From Parerythrobacter_A sp963761775 (GTDB taxonomy: Bacteria > Pseudomonadota > Alphaproteobacteria > Sphingomonadales > Sphingomonadaceae): DNA of 64,000 nucleotides. Each line of letters starts with the position of its first letter. The stretch's first letter is position 1. Where the stretch lies: the NCBI GenBank assembly GCA_963761775.1, contig CAVXIF010000002.1:124001-188000 (forward strand), written 5' to 3'. The notes beneath the pieces are model-generated. The model made no database searches. It was not told the DNA's origin and worked only from the letters and a program-made list of their open reading frames with translations. Below, one piece after another: positions 19,517 through 27,655 of the stretch. The translations under genes and the position numbers were made by a program.

Positions 19517-20290
19517 ATGTCGCGCGCCGCTCTGTTCACTCTCGCCGCCGGAACCGCGCTGGCCGCACTGCTGCTGGCCGAGCGCAAAAGGCCCCTGCGC
19601 AAGGCGGAGCATCCGGCCCTGCGCCGCAACCTGCGCAACCTTGCGATGGGCGCGAGCTGCGCGGTGGTGGTCGCGGCGGTGGAGGAGCCGCTGGCGCGGC
19701 GCGTGGCGCGGCGCAATCTCGCCCGTGGTCACGGATTTGCGCAGCGCCTGCCACGTCCACTGCGCCTGCTGGGTGGTATCGTGGCGATGGATTACGGGTT
19801 TTACTGGTGGCATGTCGCCACCCACCGGGTGCCGTTCCTGTGGCGGTTCCACCGCGTGCATCACGTCGATCCGGACATGGATGTCAGCACGGCGGTGCGC
19901 TTCCATGCGCTCGATATGCTGGTGTCCTTGCCCTGGCGGCTGGTTCAGGTGCGGCTGGCGGGGGTCAGCCCGAAAACGCTGCGCTGGTGGCGGCGCTTCT
20001 TCAATGCCTCCATCGCGTTCCACCATTCCAACCTGCGCTTGCCCGGCAATACCGACGCGCTGCTGGCGCGGGTGCTGACGACGCCCGGAATGCACGGCAT
20101 CCACCATTCGCGGATCGAGGCCGAACAGGACAGCAACTACACCAGCGGCCTCGCTTTCTGGGACCGGCTGCACGGCACGTTTCGCGCCGGACCGGGCACC
20201 AACGCGGTGGGCGTGGACGATGATCGGGCAGAACAGGATACAGGATTGCCCGCAGCGCTGGCTGCGCCGTTCCGTGACAATACAGGGTGA
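19517..20290 (+). CDS. sterol desaturase / fatty acid hydroxylase family protein
   Basis: A 257-residue membrane protein with the histidine boxes of the diiron hydroxylase superfamily: HVATH, HRVHH and HGIHH, plus an additional FHHSNLRLPGN. Hydrophobic segments near residues 5-20, 45-60 and 90-115 embed it in the membrane. Such enzymes use a diiron centre and O2 to hydroxylate or desaturate lipids. It is divergent from the TIGR04282 gene, so a link to an arsenolipid product is possible but untested. Confidence 0.85.
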   Translation: MSRAALFTLAAGTALAALLLAERKRPLRKAEHPALRRNLRNLAMGASCAVVVAAVEEPLARRVARRNLARGHGFAQRLPRPLRLLGGIVAMDYGFYWWHVATHRVPFLWRFHRVHHVDPDMDVSTAVRFHALDMLVSLPWRLVQVRLAGVSPKTLRWWRRFFNASIAFHHSNLRLPGNTDALLARVLTTPGMHGIHHSRIEAEQDSNYTSGLAFWDRLHGTFRAGPGTNAVGVDDDRAEQDTGLPAALAAPFRDNTG

Positions 20291-20343
20291 TACCTCAACG
20301 CGCGTGAACGGGTTGGCAACCATCCCTGCTTACCGTGCCGGGC

Positions 20344-22065
20344 ATGACGCTGTGCCGTTCTCTCCTTCTGGCCATACTGGCCACGCTGGCATGCACCGCT
20401 AGCGCCGCTGCCGCACGCCATCCCGGCGGGATGACCGGGCAGACGTGTGTGTATGGCAGCGTAAACCCGATACCGCTGTCGCAGATGCAGTTACTCGATC
20501 CCGGACCCGGCGGATGGCAATGCAACGAAACGTCTGCCGATCTGGAAAATCGCCATGTCTGGACACGGTTCGATACCGTTGCCCTGCCGCAAGGCCGGGA
20601 CATCAGCCTGACCGGAGATGCCGGGGCATTCGATGGCTTGCGCTATTATATCGAATTCGCCGACCAGCCGCCGCGCAGCGCCACATTGGATGCAGCGGAC
20701 ATCGCGCGCGCATGGCTGCCGCAAACCCGGTTCGGCATCCCGCTGTATTCAGCGGAGGAAAACCCGGTGCGTGTCTATGTTCGGATCGACGGCGCGCTGA
20801 CGACGGCCACGGTAAACCGGCTGGAGCTGGAACCTGCTGAAACGGTCGCAACCGCAAAGCTGAACGGTGCGGTCCTGTTCGCCTTCTTCCTAGGCGTGAT
20901 GGCACTGGCGGGGTTCTACAGCGCAGCGATTTTCGGCAGCCTGAAGAACCGGTTCGCAGTATGGCACATCGTCCTGTCGAGCCTGTTCGTCGGCTACACG
21001 CTATCGTCCGGCTCGCTCATTTTCATGGTCTGGCCGGATCTCGGCCTGTTTACCCGCACGGCCATTTCCTACGCTTCGCTCAGCCTGGCCGTGGCCAGCA
21101 TCGTCCCCTTTATCCTCACCTTCGTGAATGCGCGGCACATCCGGCCGCTTTACCGCAACCTCCTGATCGCATCGGCCATTCTGCTGGTTGCGAATGCGCT
21201 GCTGATGCCGCTGTTCGGCCGGTCGTTTCCCTTTGTCATCCGTCCGATCTATCATTTCGCGTTTCTGCCCGCTTTCATCATGTTCGCGGTCATTATCGTG
21301 GATTCCTGGCGCGTTGGCGGGGCATCGATACGCTGGATTGCGGCTGCGTGGACCGTGCCCGCCCTGTTCGGCGTCGAACGCATCGCGCGCGGCACAAACC
21401 TTTACCAAGGCAGTTATCGCTGGGACCACGCGGTCTATTACGCGCTGGCCTATATGGCGGTGGTCATCGCGATGGCGGTGGCGTGGCGGGTCAGCGACTT
21501 GCGCCGCCAGCGCGACGAAGCTGTGGCGAAGGAAGCGGAACTGAACCAGCAGGCCTATGCCGATGCGCTGACCGGCCTCCCGAACCGCCGTGCCTTCGAT
21601 GCGCGCGAATGGCGCAGCGGCGACTTCCTTGCCATTCTCGATCTGGACCGGTTCAAGCAGGTAAACGATCTACACGGTCACCAGACGGGCGACGACGTGT
21701 TGCGCTCGGTCGGGCAGACCCTACTCGCGGCAAGTGCCGACGCGCGGGTGGTCGGATCATGGCGGCTGGGCGGCGAGGAGTTCGCCATACTGGTCGATGC
21801 GGCCAACGCACCCGCTGCCGCGCTGCTGCTGAACGAGGTCCGCGCCCGGCTAACAGCCGAAGTGGCGACCGCGCTTCCCGGAATGAACACTCGCGTCACG
21901 GTCAGCATCGGCATGGCGCGGCTGGGCAGCGACGGTATCGCCGCCGCTTACCGACAGGCGGACAAGGCGCTGTATCACGCGAAGGAGGCAGGCCGGGACC
22001 GGTTGAGCTTCGAAGACGAACACCGCGTGCTGGCCACGATGTTCGCGAAACGCGCCGCTGCCTGA
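20344..22065 (+). CDS. membrane diguanylate cyclase with 7TM sensor region
   Basis: A 573-residue protein: signal peptide (1-25), an extracytoplasmic domain (about 30-165), seven hydrophobic segments (about 175-385) as in 7TMR-DISM receptors, a short coiled linker (RRQRDEAVAKEAELNQQ) and a GGDEF domain. The active-site motif is GGEEF at about 476-480, and DLDRFKQVND is the metal-binding strand. No RxxD inhibitory site is seen five residues before GGEEF. It should make cyclic di-GMP in response to an envelope signal. The ATG at 20344 is preferred over the GTG at 20335 because the signal peptide then starts cleanly. Confidence 0.88.
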   Translation: MTLCRSLLLAILATLACTASAAAARHPGGMTGQTCVYGSVNPIPLSQMQLLDPGPGGWQCNETSADLENRHVWTRFDTVALPQGRDISLTGDAGAFDGLRYYIEFADQPPRSATLDAADIARAWLPQTRFGIPLYSAEENPVRVYVRIDGALTTATVNRLELEPAETVATAKLNGAVLFAFFLGVMALAGFYSAAIFGSLKNRFAVWHIVLSSLFVGYTLSSGSLIFMVWPDLGLFTRTAISYASLSLAVASIVPFILTFVNARHIRPLYRNLLIASAILLVANALLMPLFGRSFPFVIRPIYHFAFLPAFIMFAVIIVDSWRVGGASIRWIAAAWTVPALFGVERIARGTNLYQGSYRWDHAVYYALAYMAVVIAMAVAWRVSDLRRQRDEAVAKEAELNQQAYADALTGLPNRRAFDAREWRSGDFLAILDLDRFKQVNDLHGHQTGDDVLRSVGQTLLAASADARVVGSWRLGGEEFAILVDAANAPAAALLLNEVRARLTAEVATALPGMNTRVTVSIGMARLGSDGIAAAYRQADKALYHAKEAGRDRLSFEDEHRVLATMFAKRAAA

Positions 22066-22084
22066 GTTCCAGATGACGGTCACG

Positions 22085-22119
22085 AAAAAGGCCCGACGGA
22101 TTGCTCCGCCGGGCCTTTC
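22085..22119. terminator. bidirectional terminator between the diguanylate cyclase gene and groL
   Basis: GGCCCGACGGA (22090-22100) pairs with TCCGCCGGGCC (22105-22115) around TTGC. TTT follows on the plus strand and five As precede it (a T-run on the minus strand), so it can end both convergent genes. Confidence 0.85.
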
Positions 22120-22150
22120 GTTGTCGACAAGCGACAGGTGATGCGGGGGC

Positions 22151-23815
22151 TTAGAAGCCGCCCATGCCACCCATTCCGCCCATGCCGCCCATATCGGGCA
22201 TGCCACCACCCATGCCGCCACCGGACGACTTGTCTTCGGGTGCATCCGAGATTGCGGCTTCCGTGGTGATCAGCAGGCCTGCAACCGATGCCGCATCCTG
22301 CAACGCCACGCGCACGACCTTGGTCGGGTCGATCACGCCGGCGGATACCAGGTTCTCGTAGGTATCCGTCGCTGCGTTGAAGCCTTGCGTTTCGTCGTTC
22401 TCACGCAGCAGGTTGCCGGTGATGACGGCGCCGTCATGGCCCGCGTTTTCGGCGATCTGACGCGCCGGTGTTACGATGGCCCGACGCACGATATCGATCC
22501 CGCGCGTCTGGTCGTCATTGTCACCGGTCAGGCCGTCCAGTACCTTGGTTGCGTAGAGCAGTGCGGTACCGCCACCGGGCACGATGCCTTCTTCGACGGC
22601 GGCACGGGTTGCATGCAGCGCGTCGTCGACACGGTCCTTGCGTTCCTTCACCTCGACTTCGGACGCCCCGCCGACCTTGATGACGGCAACGCCGCCAGCA
22701 AGTTTGGCAAGCCGTTCCTGCAGCTTTTCCTTGTCGTAATCGCTGGTCGTGGTTTCCATCTGCGCGCGGATCTCGCCGACCCGTGCCTTGATGTCTTCCT
22801 CGCTACCGGCACCGTCGACGATCGTGGTGTTGTCCTTGTCGATGGTGACGCGCTTGGCTTCGCCCAGCATGCCCAGCGTGACGTTCTCCAGCTTGATGCC
22901 GAGATCTTCGCTGACCATTTCACCCTGCGTCAGGATGGAAATATCCTGCAGCATCGCCTTGCGACGATCGCCGAAGCCGGGGGCCTTGACCGCCGCGACC
23001 TTCAGGCCACCGCGCAGCTTGTTGACCACCAGCGTGGCAAGCGCTTCGCCTTCGATGTCTTCTGCGATGATGAGCAACGGACGGCCCGACTGGACCGCGG
23101 CTTCCAGCACCGGCAGCATCGACTGCAGATTGGTGAGCTTCTTCTCGTGGATCAGGATGTAGGGATTTTCCAGTTCCACCGTCATCTTGTCGGGGTTGGT
23201 GATGAAGTAGGGCGACAAGTAACCGCGATCGAACTGCATGCCCTCGACGGTTTCCAGCTCGAATTCGAGACCCTTGCTCTCATCGACGGTGATGACGCCT
23301 TCCTTGCCGACCTTTTCCATCGCTTCGGCAATCTTGCGGCCGACTTCTTCGTCGCCATTTGCCGAAATGATGCCGACCTGCGCGATTTCGTCCGAACCGG
23401 CGACATCCTTGGAACGGCTGACGAGGTTTTCGACAACCTTCGCAACGGCCAGATCGATGCCGCGCTTCAGGTCCATCGGGTTCATGCCCGCTGCAACCGA
23501 CTTCATGCCTTCGCGCACGATGGCCTGGCCCAACACCGTTGCGGTGGTGGTGCCGTCACCGGCGAGGTCGTTGGTTTTGGATGCCACTTCCTTCAGCATC
23601 TGCGCGCCCATGTTCTCGAACTTGTCGGAAAGCTCGATTTCCTTGGCGACGGTGACGCCGTCCTTGGTGATGCGCGGTGCGCCGAAGCTCTTGTCGATCA
23701 CGACATTGCGGCCCTTGGGGCCGAGCGTGACCTTGACAGCATTGGCAAGCGTGTCGACGCCCTTCAAAATGCCTTCGCGGGCGGTGCGCCCGAATTTTAC
23801 GTCCTTGGCAGACAT
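22151..23815 (-). CDS. groL: chaperonin GroEL (60 kDa)
   Basis: A 554-residue chaperonin with all usual signatures: GPKGRNVVIDKSFG, the ATP site GDGTTTATVL, and AAVEEGIVPGGG near residue 404. The C-terminal Gly-Met repeat tail is present and slightly long. With GroES it folds proteins in an enclosed cage. It follows groES by about 50 bases in one operon that carries a CIRCE element, so HrcA control is expected. A bidirectional terminator ends the operon. Confidence 0.98.
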   Translation of the reverse strand: MSAKDVKFGRTAREGILKGVDTLANAVKVTLGPKGRNVVIDKSFGAPRITKDGVTVAKEIELSDKFENMGAQMLKEVASKTNDLAGDGTTTATVLGQAIVREGMKSVAAGMNPMDLKRGIDLAVAKVVENLVSRSKDVAGSDEIAQVGIISANGDEEVGRKIAEAMEKVGKEGVITVDESKGLEFELETVEGMQFDRGYLSPYFITNPDKMTVELENPYILIHEKKLTNLQSMLPVLEAAVQSGRPLLIIAEDIEGEALATLVVNKLRGGLKVAAVKAPGFGDRRKAMLQDISILTQGEMVSEDLGIKLENVTLGMLGEAKRVTIDKDNTTIVDGAGSEEDIKARVGEIRAQMETTTSDYDKEKLQERLAKLAGGVAVIKVGGASEVEVKERKDRVDDALHATRAAVEEGIVPGGGTALLYATKVLDGLTGDNDDQTRGIDIVRRAIVTPARQIAENAGHDGAVITGNLLRENDETQGFNAATDTYENLVSAGVIDPTKVVRVALQDAASVAGLLITTEAAISDAPEDKSSGGGMGGGMPDMGGMGGMGGMGGF

Positions 23816-23865
23816 GTTGGTTTCTCCTGGATTGGTTGAAAAAGGTAAGCGCTATCGGGGTCGGC

Positions 23866-24153
23866 TCAGCCGATGACCCCCATGATGTCGCTTTCCTTCA
23901 TGATAAGCAGGTCTTCGCCGTCGAGCTTGACCTCGGTGCCGCCCCATTTGCCGAACAGCACGCGGTCGCCTGCCTTCACGTCGAGCGGCGTGACTTTGCC
24001 GTCTTCGGATTTTGTGCCGGTGCCAACGGAGACGATTTCGCCTTCGCTGGGCTTTTCCTGGGCGCTGTCGGGAATGATGATCCCGCCGGCGGTCTTCTGG
24101 TCGGCTTCGATACGACGGACCAGTACGCGGTCGTGTAGCGGACGAAATGCCAT
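23866..24153 (-). CDS. groS: co-chaperonin GroES (10 kDa)
   Basis: A 95-residue co-chaperonin beginning MAFRPLHDRVLVRRIEAD, with the mobile loop (TAGGIIIPDSAQEKP) and the barrel motif GDRVLFGKW. It caps the GroEL ring. It is first in the groES-groEL operon, with a CIRCE operator about 40-65 bases upstream of the start. Confidence 0.98.
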   Translation of the reverse strand: MAFRPLHDRVLVRRIEADQKTAGGIIIPDSAQEKPSEGEIVSVGTGTKSEDGKVTPLDVKAGDRVLFGKWGGTEVKLDGEDLLIMKESDIMGVIG

Positions 24154-24190
24154 AGTGATGACCTTTCTCTTTCAGTTGAAAATAGAACCG

Positions 24191-24217
24191 CTGGCACTCC
24201 CTGTGCGAGAGTGCCAG
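24191..24217. promoter_or_regulatory. CIRCE element (HrcA operator) of groESL
   Basis: CTGGCACTC, a 9-base spacer and GAGTGCCAG form a perfect inverted repeat. It matches the CIRCE consensus (TTAGCACTC-N9-GAGTGCTAA) except for the outer bases, which keep symmetry (CTG/CAG). HrcA binds this site and represses groESL until heat shock. hrcA itself is not in the window. Confidence 0.93.
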
Positions 24218-24326
24218 CCGGTGCGCATGTGGCTATGCGCGTCTGGTTCGTCAACGGGGGAACGTCGATAAATGTTTCAATCGCCACCATAAGCGCGTTG
24301 GCTGGTGCCGCTACTGCGTTGCAGCT

Positions 24327-24764
24327 TCACGTCTGTGTATCGGATGCAGTTTTTTCTATCGAGACCTGAGTCCGGACAAGCGGAACGTTCTCGCGAACCG
24401 TCTCGGTCCTTCGGATGCGTCGCAGGTGAATCTCTTCGACCAGGACAAGCTGCCGTGTTGTTACCAGGCGCTCCTCGACAACCGGTATGATGGTGACGCC
24501 GTCCTCTTCGCGGGTATCGGGAATTGCGTCGATCGGTTCGTTCATGGCGACGCGCGTAACGTCTACCGTTTCGCGTAAGAGGTCCGCTTCCACCGCTTCG
24601 CTTGTCTCTATCGGGGTCGTGCGTACTGTAACGGTATCCCCTTCGACGACGACCTTGCGGGTGCTGACACGCTCTTCGACCACCGGAATACGGTGTTCTT
24701 CGACCGTCTGGCCGGATGCACTGTCCGGTGTAGCAGCGGATGGTTCGGAATGTCGTCGGTTCAT
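24327..24764 (-). CDS. DUF2382 domain protein
   Basis: A 145-residue, charged, beta-rich protein with two copies of the DUF2382 (YsnF/AvaK) motif: HRIPVVEERVSTRK near residues 24-37 and IIPVVEERLVTTRQ near 91-104. DUF2382 proteins are often induced by general stress; the biochemical role is not known. It lies just downstream of a PRC-barrel/DUF2382 gene on the same strand, so the two are probably paralogues in one unit. Confidence 0.82.
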   Translation of the reverse strand: MNRRHSEPSAATPDSASGQTVEEHRIPVVEERVSTRKVVVEGDTVTVRTTPIETSEAVEADLLRETVDVTRVAMNEPIDAIPDTREEDGVTIIPVVEERLVTTRQLVLVEEIHLRRIRRTETVRENVPLVRTQVSIEKTASDTQT

Positions 24765-24851
24765 GGCAAAACGTCTTTCATAGGGAGTCAGAAACGGAAC
24801 GGGCCGACTCCCGAAGGAAGCCGGCCCATTGCTTCAAGACACTTGCCTTGT

Positions 24852-25526
24852 TCAGGTACGGTTACGCGTATTGTCACGATCGATATCGACCTCAGTCTTG
24901 CGAACCGTTTCGGTCACGCGCTCGACTGTATCGTCGGCGGTCTTCTTTACCACGACTTCGTCTGTGACGACGGCATCCTTGGCGACGACCACTTCTTCGT
25001 TGTGCTCGGTCATCGAGACAACCGTGTCGCCCTGGTTCAACAGGGCCTCGGCATCGGCACTGCTGACGCGCTCGTTGATAGCACGCTTTTCGACCGAAAC
25101 CGTTTCGTCGCGAAGGTGCACGTCTTCGGACACCGTGTCGGCAACCACACGGGTGCGAACGGTGATGCCCGCGCCGTTTTCGGCCACGCGTTTGCCGATT
25201 GCGACCTGTTCCTCGACCACCGGAATCACTTCTTCTTCTACCACGTGGCCGGCGGCAACGCCTTCATCGGCATAGGCTTTTGCAGCATGGCCATAGACCA
25301 CGGCGTTGTCGTGAATTTCCAGCGGTTCGACGGCGCAAGTGCGTCCGTCTTCCAGTCGAACGGCGACCACATGATCTTTGTCGCCATCGACCAGCAGATC
25401 GTCGATAATGCCGAACTGCTTGCCCTCCGGGCTGACCAGCGGGCGACCACGGATGTCCTGGTCGTCATTGACGAGTTCGTAATTGTCGAGTGCATCCAGC
25501 TTTGCAAAGCGGGTGTCGTTACGCAT
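24852..25526 (-). CDS. PRC-barrel and DUF2382 domain protein
   Basis: A 224-residue protein. Residues about 15-80 form a PRC-barrel (DDQDIRGRPLVSPEGKQFG, IDDLLVDGD), and 95-165 a DUF2382 module (EEEVIPVVEEQVAIGKR). The rest is a charged beta-repeat tail with similar alternating valines. Such proteins cluster with desiccation and osmotic-stress genes; the mechanism is unknown. It is followed by the shorter DUF2382 gene and preceded by a membrane-anchored protein gene on the same strand. Confidence 0.82.
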   Translation of the reverse strand: MRNDTRFAKLDALDNYELVNDDQDIRGRPLVSPEGKQFGIIDDLLVDGDKDHVVAVRLEDGRTCAVEPLEIHDNAVVYGHAAKAYADEGVAAGHVVEEEVIPVVEEQVAIGKRVAENGAGITVRTRVVADTVSEDVHLRDETVSVEKRAINERVSSADAEALLNQGDTVVSMTEHNEEVVVAKDAVVTDEVVVKKTADDTVERVTETVRKTEVDIDRDNTRNRT

Positions 25527-25571
25527 GATATATTCCTTCGGTTTAAATTGATTGTGGTGGGAACTGCGACG

Positions 25572-26048
25572 TTATTCGGCGCGCTCGGCTACGGTCATGT
25601 CGGTGGCATAGATATAGCTGTTCATGCCGGTCGGGACGGTTGCATCGACGCCATCGGGCATCGCGGCATCACCAGCCATGACTGTACCCGTGAGGTTCAC
25701 AAGCTGGCCGACATTGATGTCGAATGCGCCTTCTTGTGCGGTGTCGGGGGTCGGCTGCTCGTCGAACACGACGAACGTGTCGGTCCCGTTGTTATCGACG
25801 CGGAAAGACATGTCTCCGGTCAGTTCGGTGACGCGAACCCCGTCGAGCGTAACCGTTTCCCCAACCGTGTACGCGGCTGCCACGGGTGTTTCCATGGTTT
25901 CGACTGCTTCGACCGGTTCTGCCGTTGCGACTTCTTCGTCATCTCCAGCTGCGAACAGGAAATACAGCAGTGCCGCAAGCCCCAACAGGGCTAACAGAAT
26001 CCACAGCCAGTTCATGCTCGATTTTTCTTTTACCGGAATTTCGGCCAT
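25572..26048 (-). CDS. membrane-anchored protein with a periplasmic OB-like domain
   Basis: A 158-residue protein: short cytoplasmic start, one transmembrane helix (about residues 14-32, LWILLALLGLAALLYFLF), an acidic linker, then a compact beta domain with GETVTLDGVRVTEL and GQLVNLTGTV, resembling single-strand-binding-like folds of stress proteins. The ATG at 26046-26048 is chosen because a GGGG(T) ribosome site lies 6-9 bases upstream; a start 30 bases earlier is possible. It is first of three same-strand stress-type genes. I do not recognise a named family. Confidence 0.68.
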   Translation of the reverse strand: MAEIPVKEKSSMNWLWILLALLGLAALLYFLFAAGDDEEVATAEPVEAVETMETPVAAAYTVGETVTLDGVRVTELTGDMSFRVDNNGTDTFVVFDEQPTPDTAQEGAFDINVGQLVNLTGTVMAGDAAMPDGVDATVPTGMNSYIYATDMTVAERAE

Positions 26049-26195
26049 TCTTTTACCCCTTGCTGAATTATCGCCCACTTCCGGGCGCTCAGGGTATCAA
26101 GGCGCTTCGCCACTCGAAGGTTCCGTTACGGAAGGATGACACAGGCGATTGAATAACAAAGGTTATTGCTTGGTGCGACCTGGCAGCTTTTTATA

Positions 26196-27596
26196 TCAGC
26201 CCGCGGTCAGGCCCAGCGTCTCCCGCCTCAACCAGCGCCATAACAGCAGTATGGCGGCCACGCTCAGCCCGGTGGCAAGCCCCAGCCATATCCCGACTCC
26301 CGCCAGCGCGGTGCCGAAGCCGAGCAGCAGCGACACGCCAATGCCCGGCACCCAATAGCTGAACGCTGCAATCCACATCGGTACACGGGTATCCTGCAAT
26401 CCGCGCAGTGCGCCCGCCGCCACCGCCTGCACGCCATCGACCAGCTGGAACGCGGCAGCGATTTTCAGGTAGGTCAGTGCGAAGCCGACCAGCACGGCGT
26501 TCTTGGCCGCGTCGGGATCGAGATAGATCGCCAGTAGCGCATGGGGAAACAGCACCATTGCCGCCGCCGTCAGCATCATGAATCCGGTGCCCAGCGCAAT
26601 CGCGGTCCACCCCGCGCGCGCCATGCCCGCCCGATCACCTCCGCCGTAGAAATAGCCGACGCGGATCGTTGCCGCCTGCCCGATGCCGAACGGCACCTGG
26701 AAGGCCAGCGCGGCAATCTGCAACGCCACCGTATGCGCGGCCAGTTGCGCCGTGCCGATATTGCCCATCAGGAAGGCCGCTGCCCCGAAAATGCCCGCCT
26801 CCGCCGTGATGGTCAGCGCGATGGGTGTCCCGATGCGGACGATGCGCAGGAAGACCGCCCAGTCCGGCACCCACCAGCGCCCGAAGACGTGGAACCGGTT
26901 CAGGTGCCGGGTAAACCGGATCGCCGCGATATAGGCGGCCAGCGTTGTCGTGGTGGTCAGGATCGTGGCCACCGCCGCGCCCTGCAACCCCAATTCGGGG
27001 GCGCCCAGATTGCCGAAGATGAAGGCGTAGTTCGCCAGCGCATTCACCGCGATGCCGCCCGCCGTGATGGCGGTCGCGAATATCGGATGGCCCAGCGCAG
27101 AGACGAAGCTGCGCAGCACATTGGCCAGCACCATCGGGATCATCGAGAATACCAACAGCGAATTGTAGCTGACCGCCAGTGCGATGATGTCTTCGCTCTG
27201 CCCCGTCGCGCGCATCAGCGGGCCGAGCGCCAGGCACAGCGCCATACCGCCCGCGCCGCTGATAACCGCCAGCCACAGCGCCATGCGCGTGGCGCGGCGG
27301 ACCGGGCGCACCACGCCACCCCTTCGCACATCGCCCGTGCCCACCGCCGCCGCAATCACCGGAGCGACGGCACCGGTCAGGCCGGACAGCGCCCACAGCA
27401 CCAGCCCGAACAGCGCCACGACCAGCGCCGACGCCGCCAACGGTGCCTCGCCAAGCCGCGCAATGAAAATGACGTCGACGGCATAGGTCAGCATTTGCAA
27501 CAGGTTCGCCGCCGCCAGCGGCCAGCTCATCGCAAAGGTAGCGCGCAGTTCGGTGCGCCACGGGGTGCTGTCGGGAAGAGCGGCGGTCACAGTCAT
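26196..27596 (-). CDS. MATE family efflux transporter
   Basis: A 466-residue protein with twelve hydrophobic segments and the MATE duplication (two halves of six helices, around residues 20-225 and 240-455). The opening (MSWPLAAANLLQM) and the GAPELGLQGAAVATI segment are typical of the NorM branch. It exports cationic drugs or metabolites using Na+ or H+ gradients. It stands alone, 60 bases upstream of the end of the DUF305 protein gene on the same strand, so it may be downstream in that unit. Confidence 0.92.
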   Translation of the reverse strand: MTVTAALPDSTPWRTELRATFAMSWPLAAANLLQMLTYAVDVIFIARLGEAPLAASALVVALFGLVLWALSGLTGAVAPVIAAAVGTGDVRRGGVVRPVRRATRMALWLAVISGAGGMALCLALGPLMRATGQSEDIIALAVSYNSLLVFSMIPMVLANVLRSFVSALGHPIFATAITAGGIAVNALANYAFIFGNLGAPELGLQGAAVATILTTTTTLAAYIAAIRFTRHLNRFHVFGRWWVPDWAVFLRIVRIGTPIALTITAEAGIFGAAAFLMGNIGTAQLAAHTVALQIAALAFQVPFGIGQAATIRVGYFYGGGDRAGMARAGWTAIALGTGFMMLTAAAMVLFPHALLAIYLDPDAAKNAVLVGFALTYLKIAAAFQLVDGVQAVAAGALRGLQDTRVPMWIAAFSYWVPGIGVSLLLGFGTALAGVGIWLGLATGLSVAAILLLWRWLRRETLGLTAG

Positions 27597-27655
27597 CGCC
27601 GTGCGCGCTTAGGCGCATGCGCGGCGAAGGGACACCTCCCAAATCGGCCCGCAGG

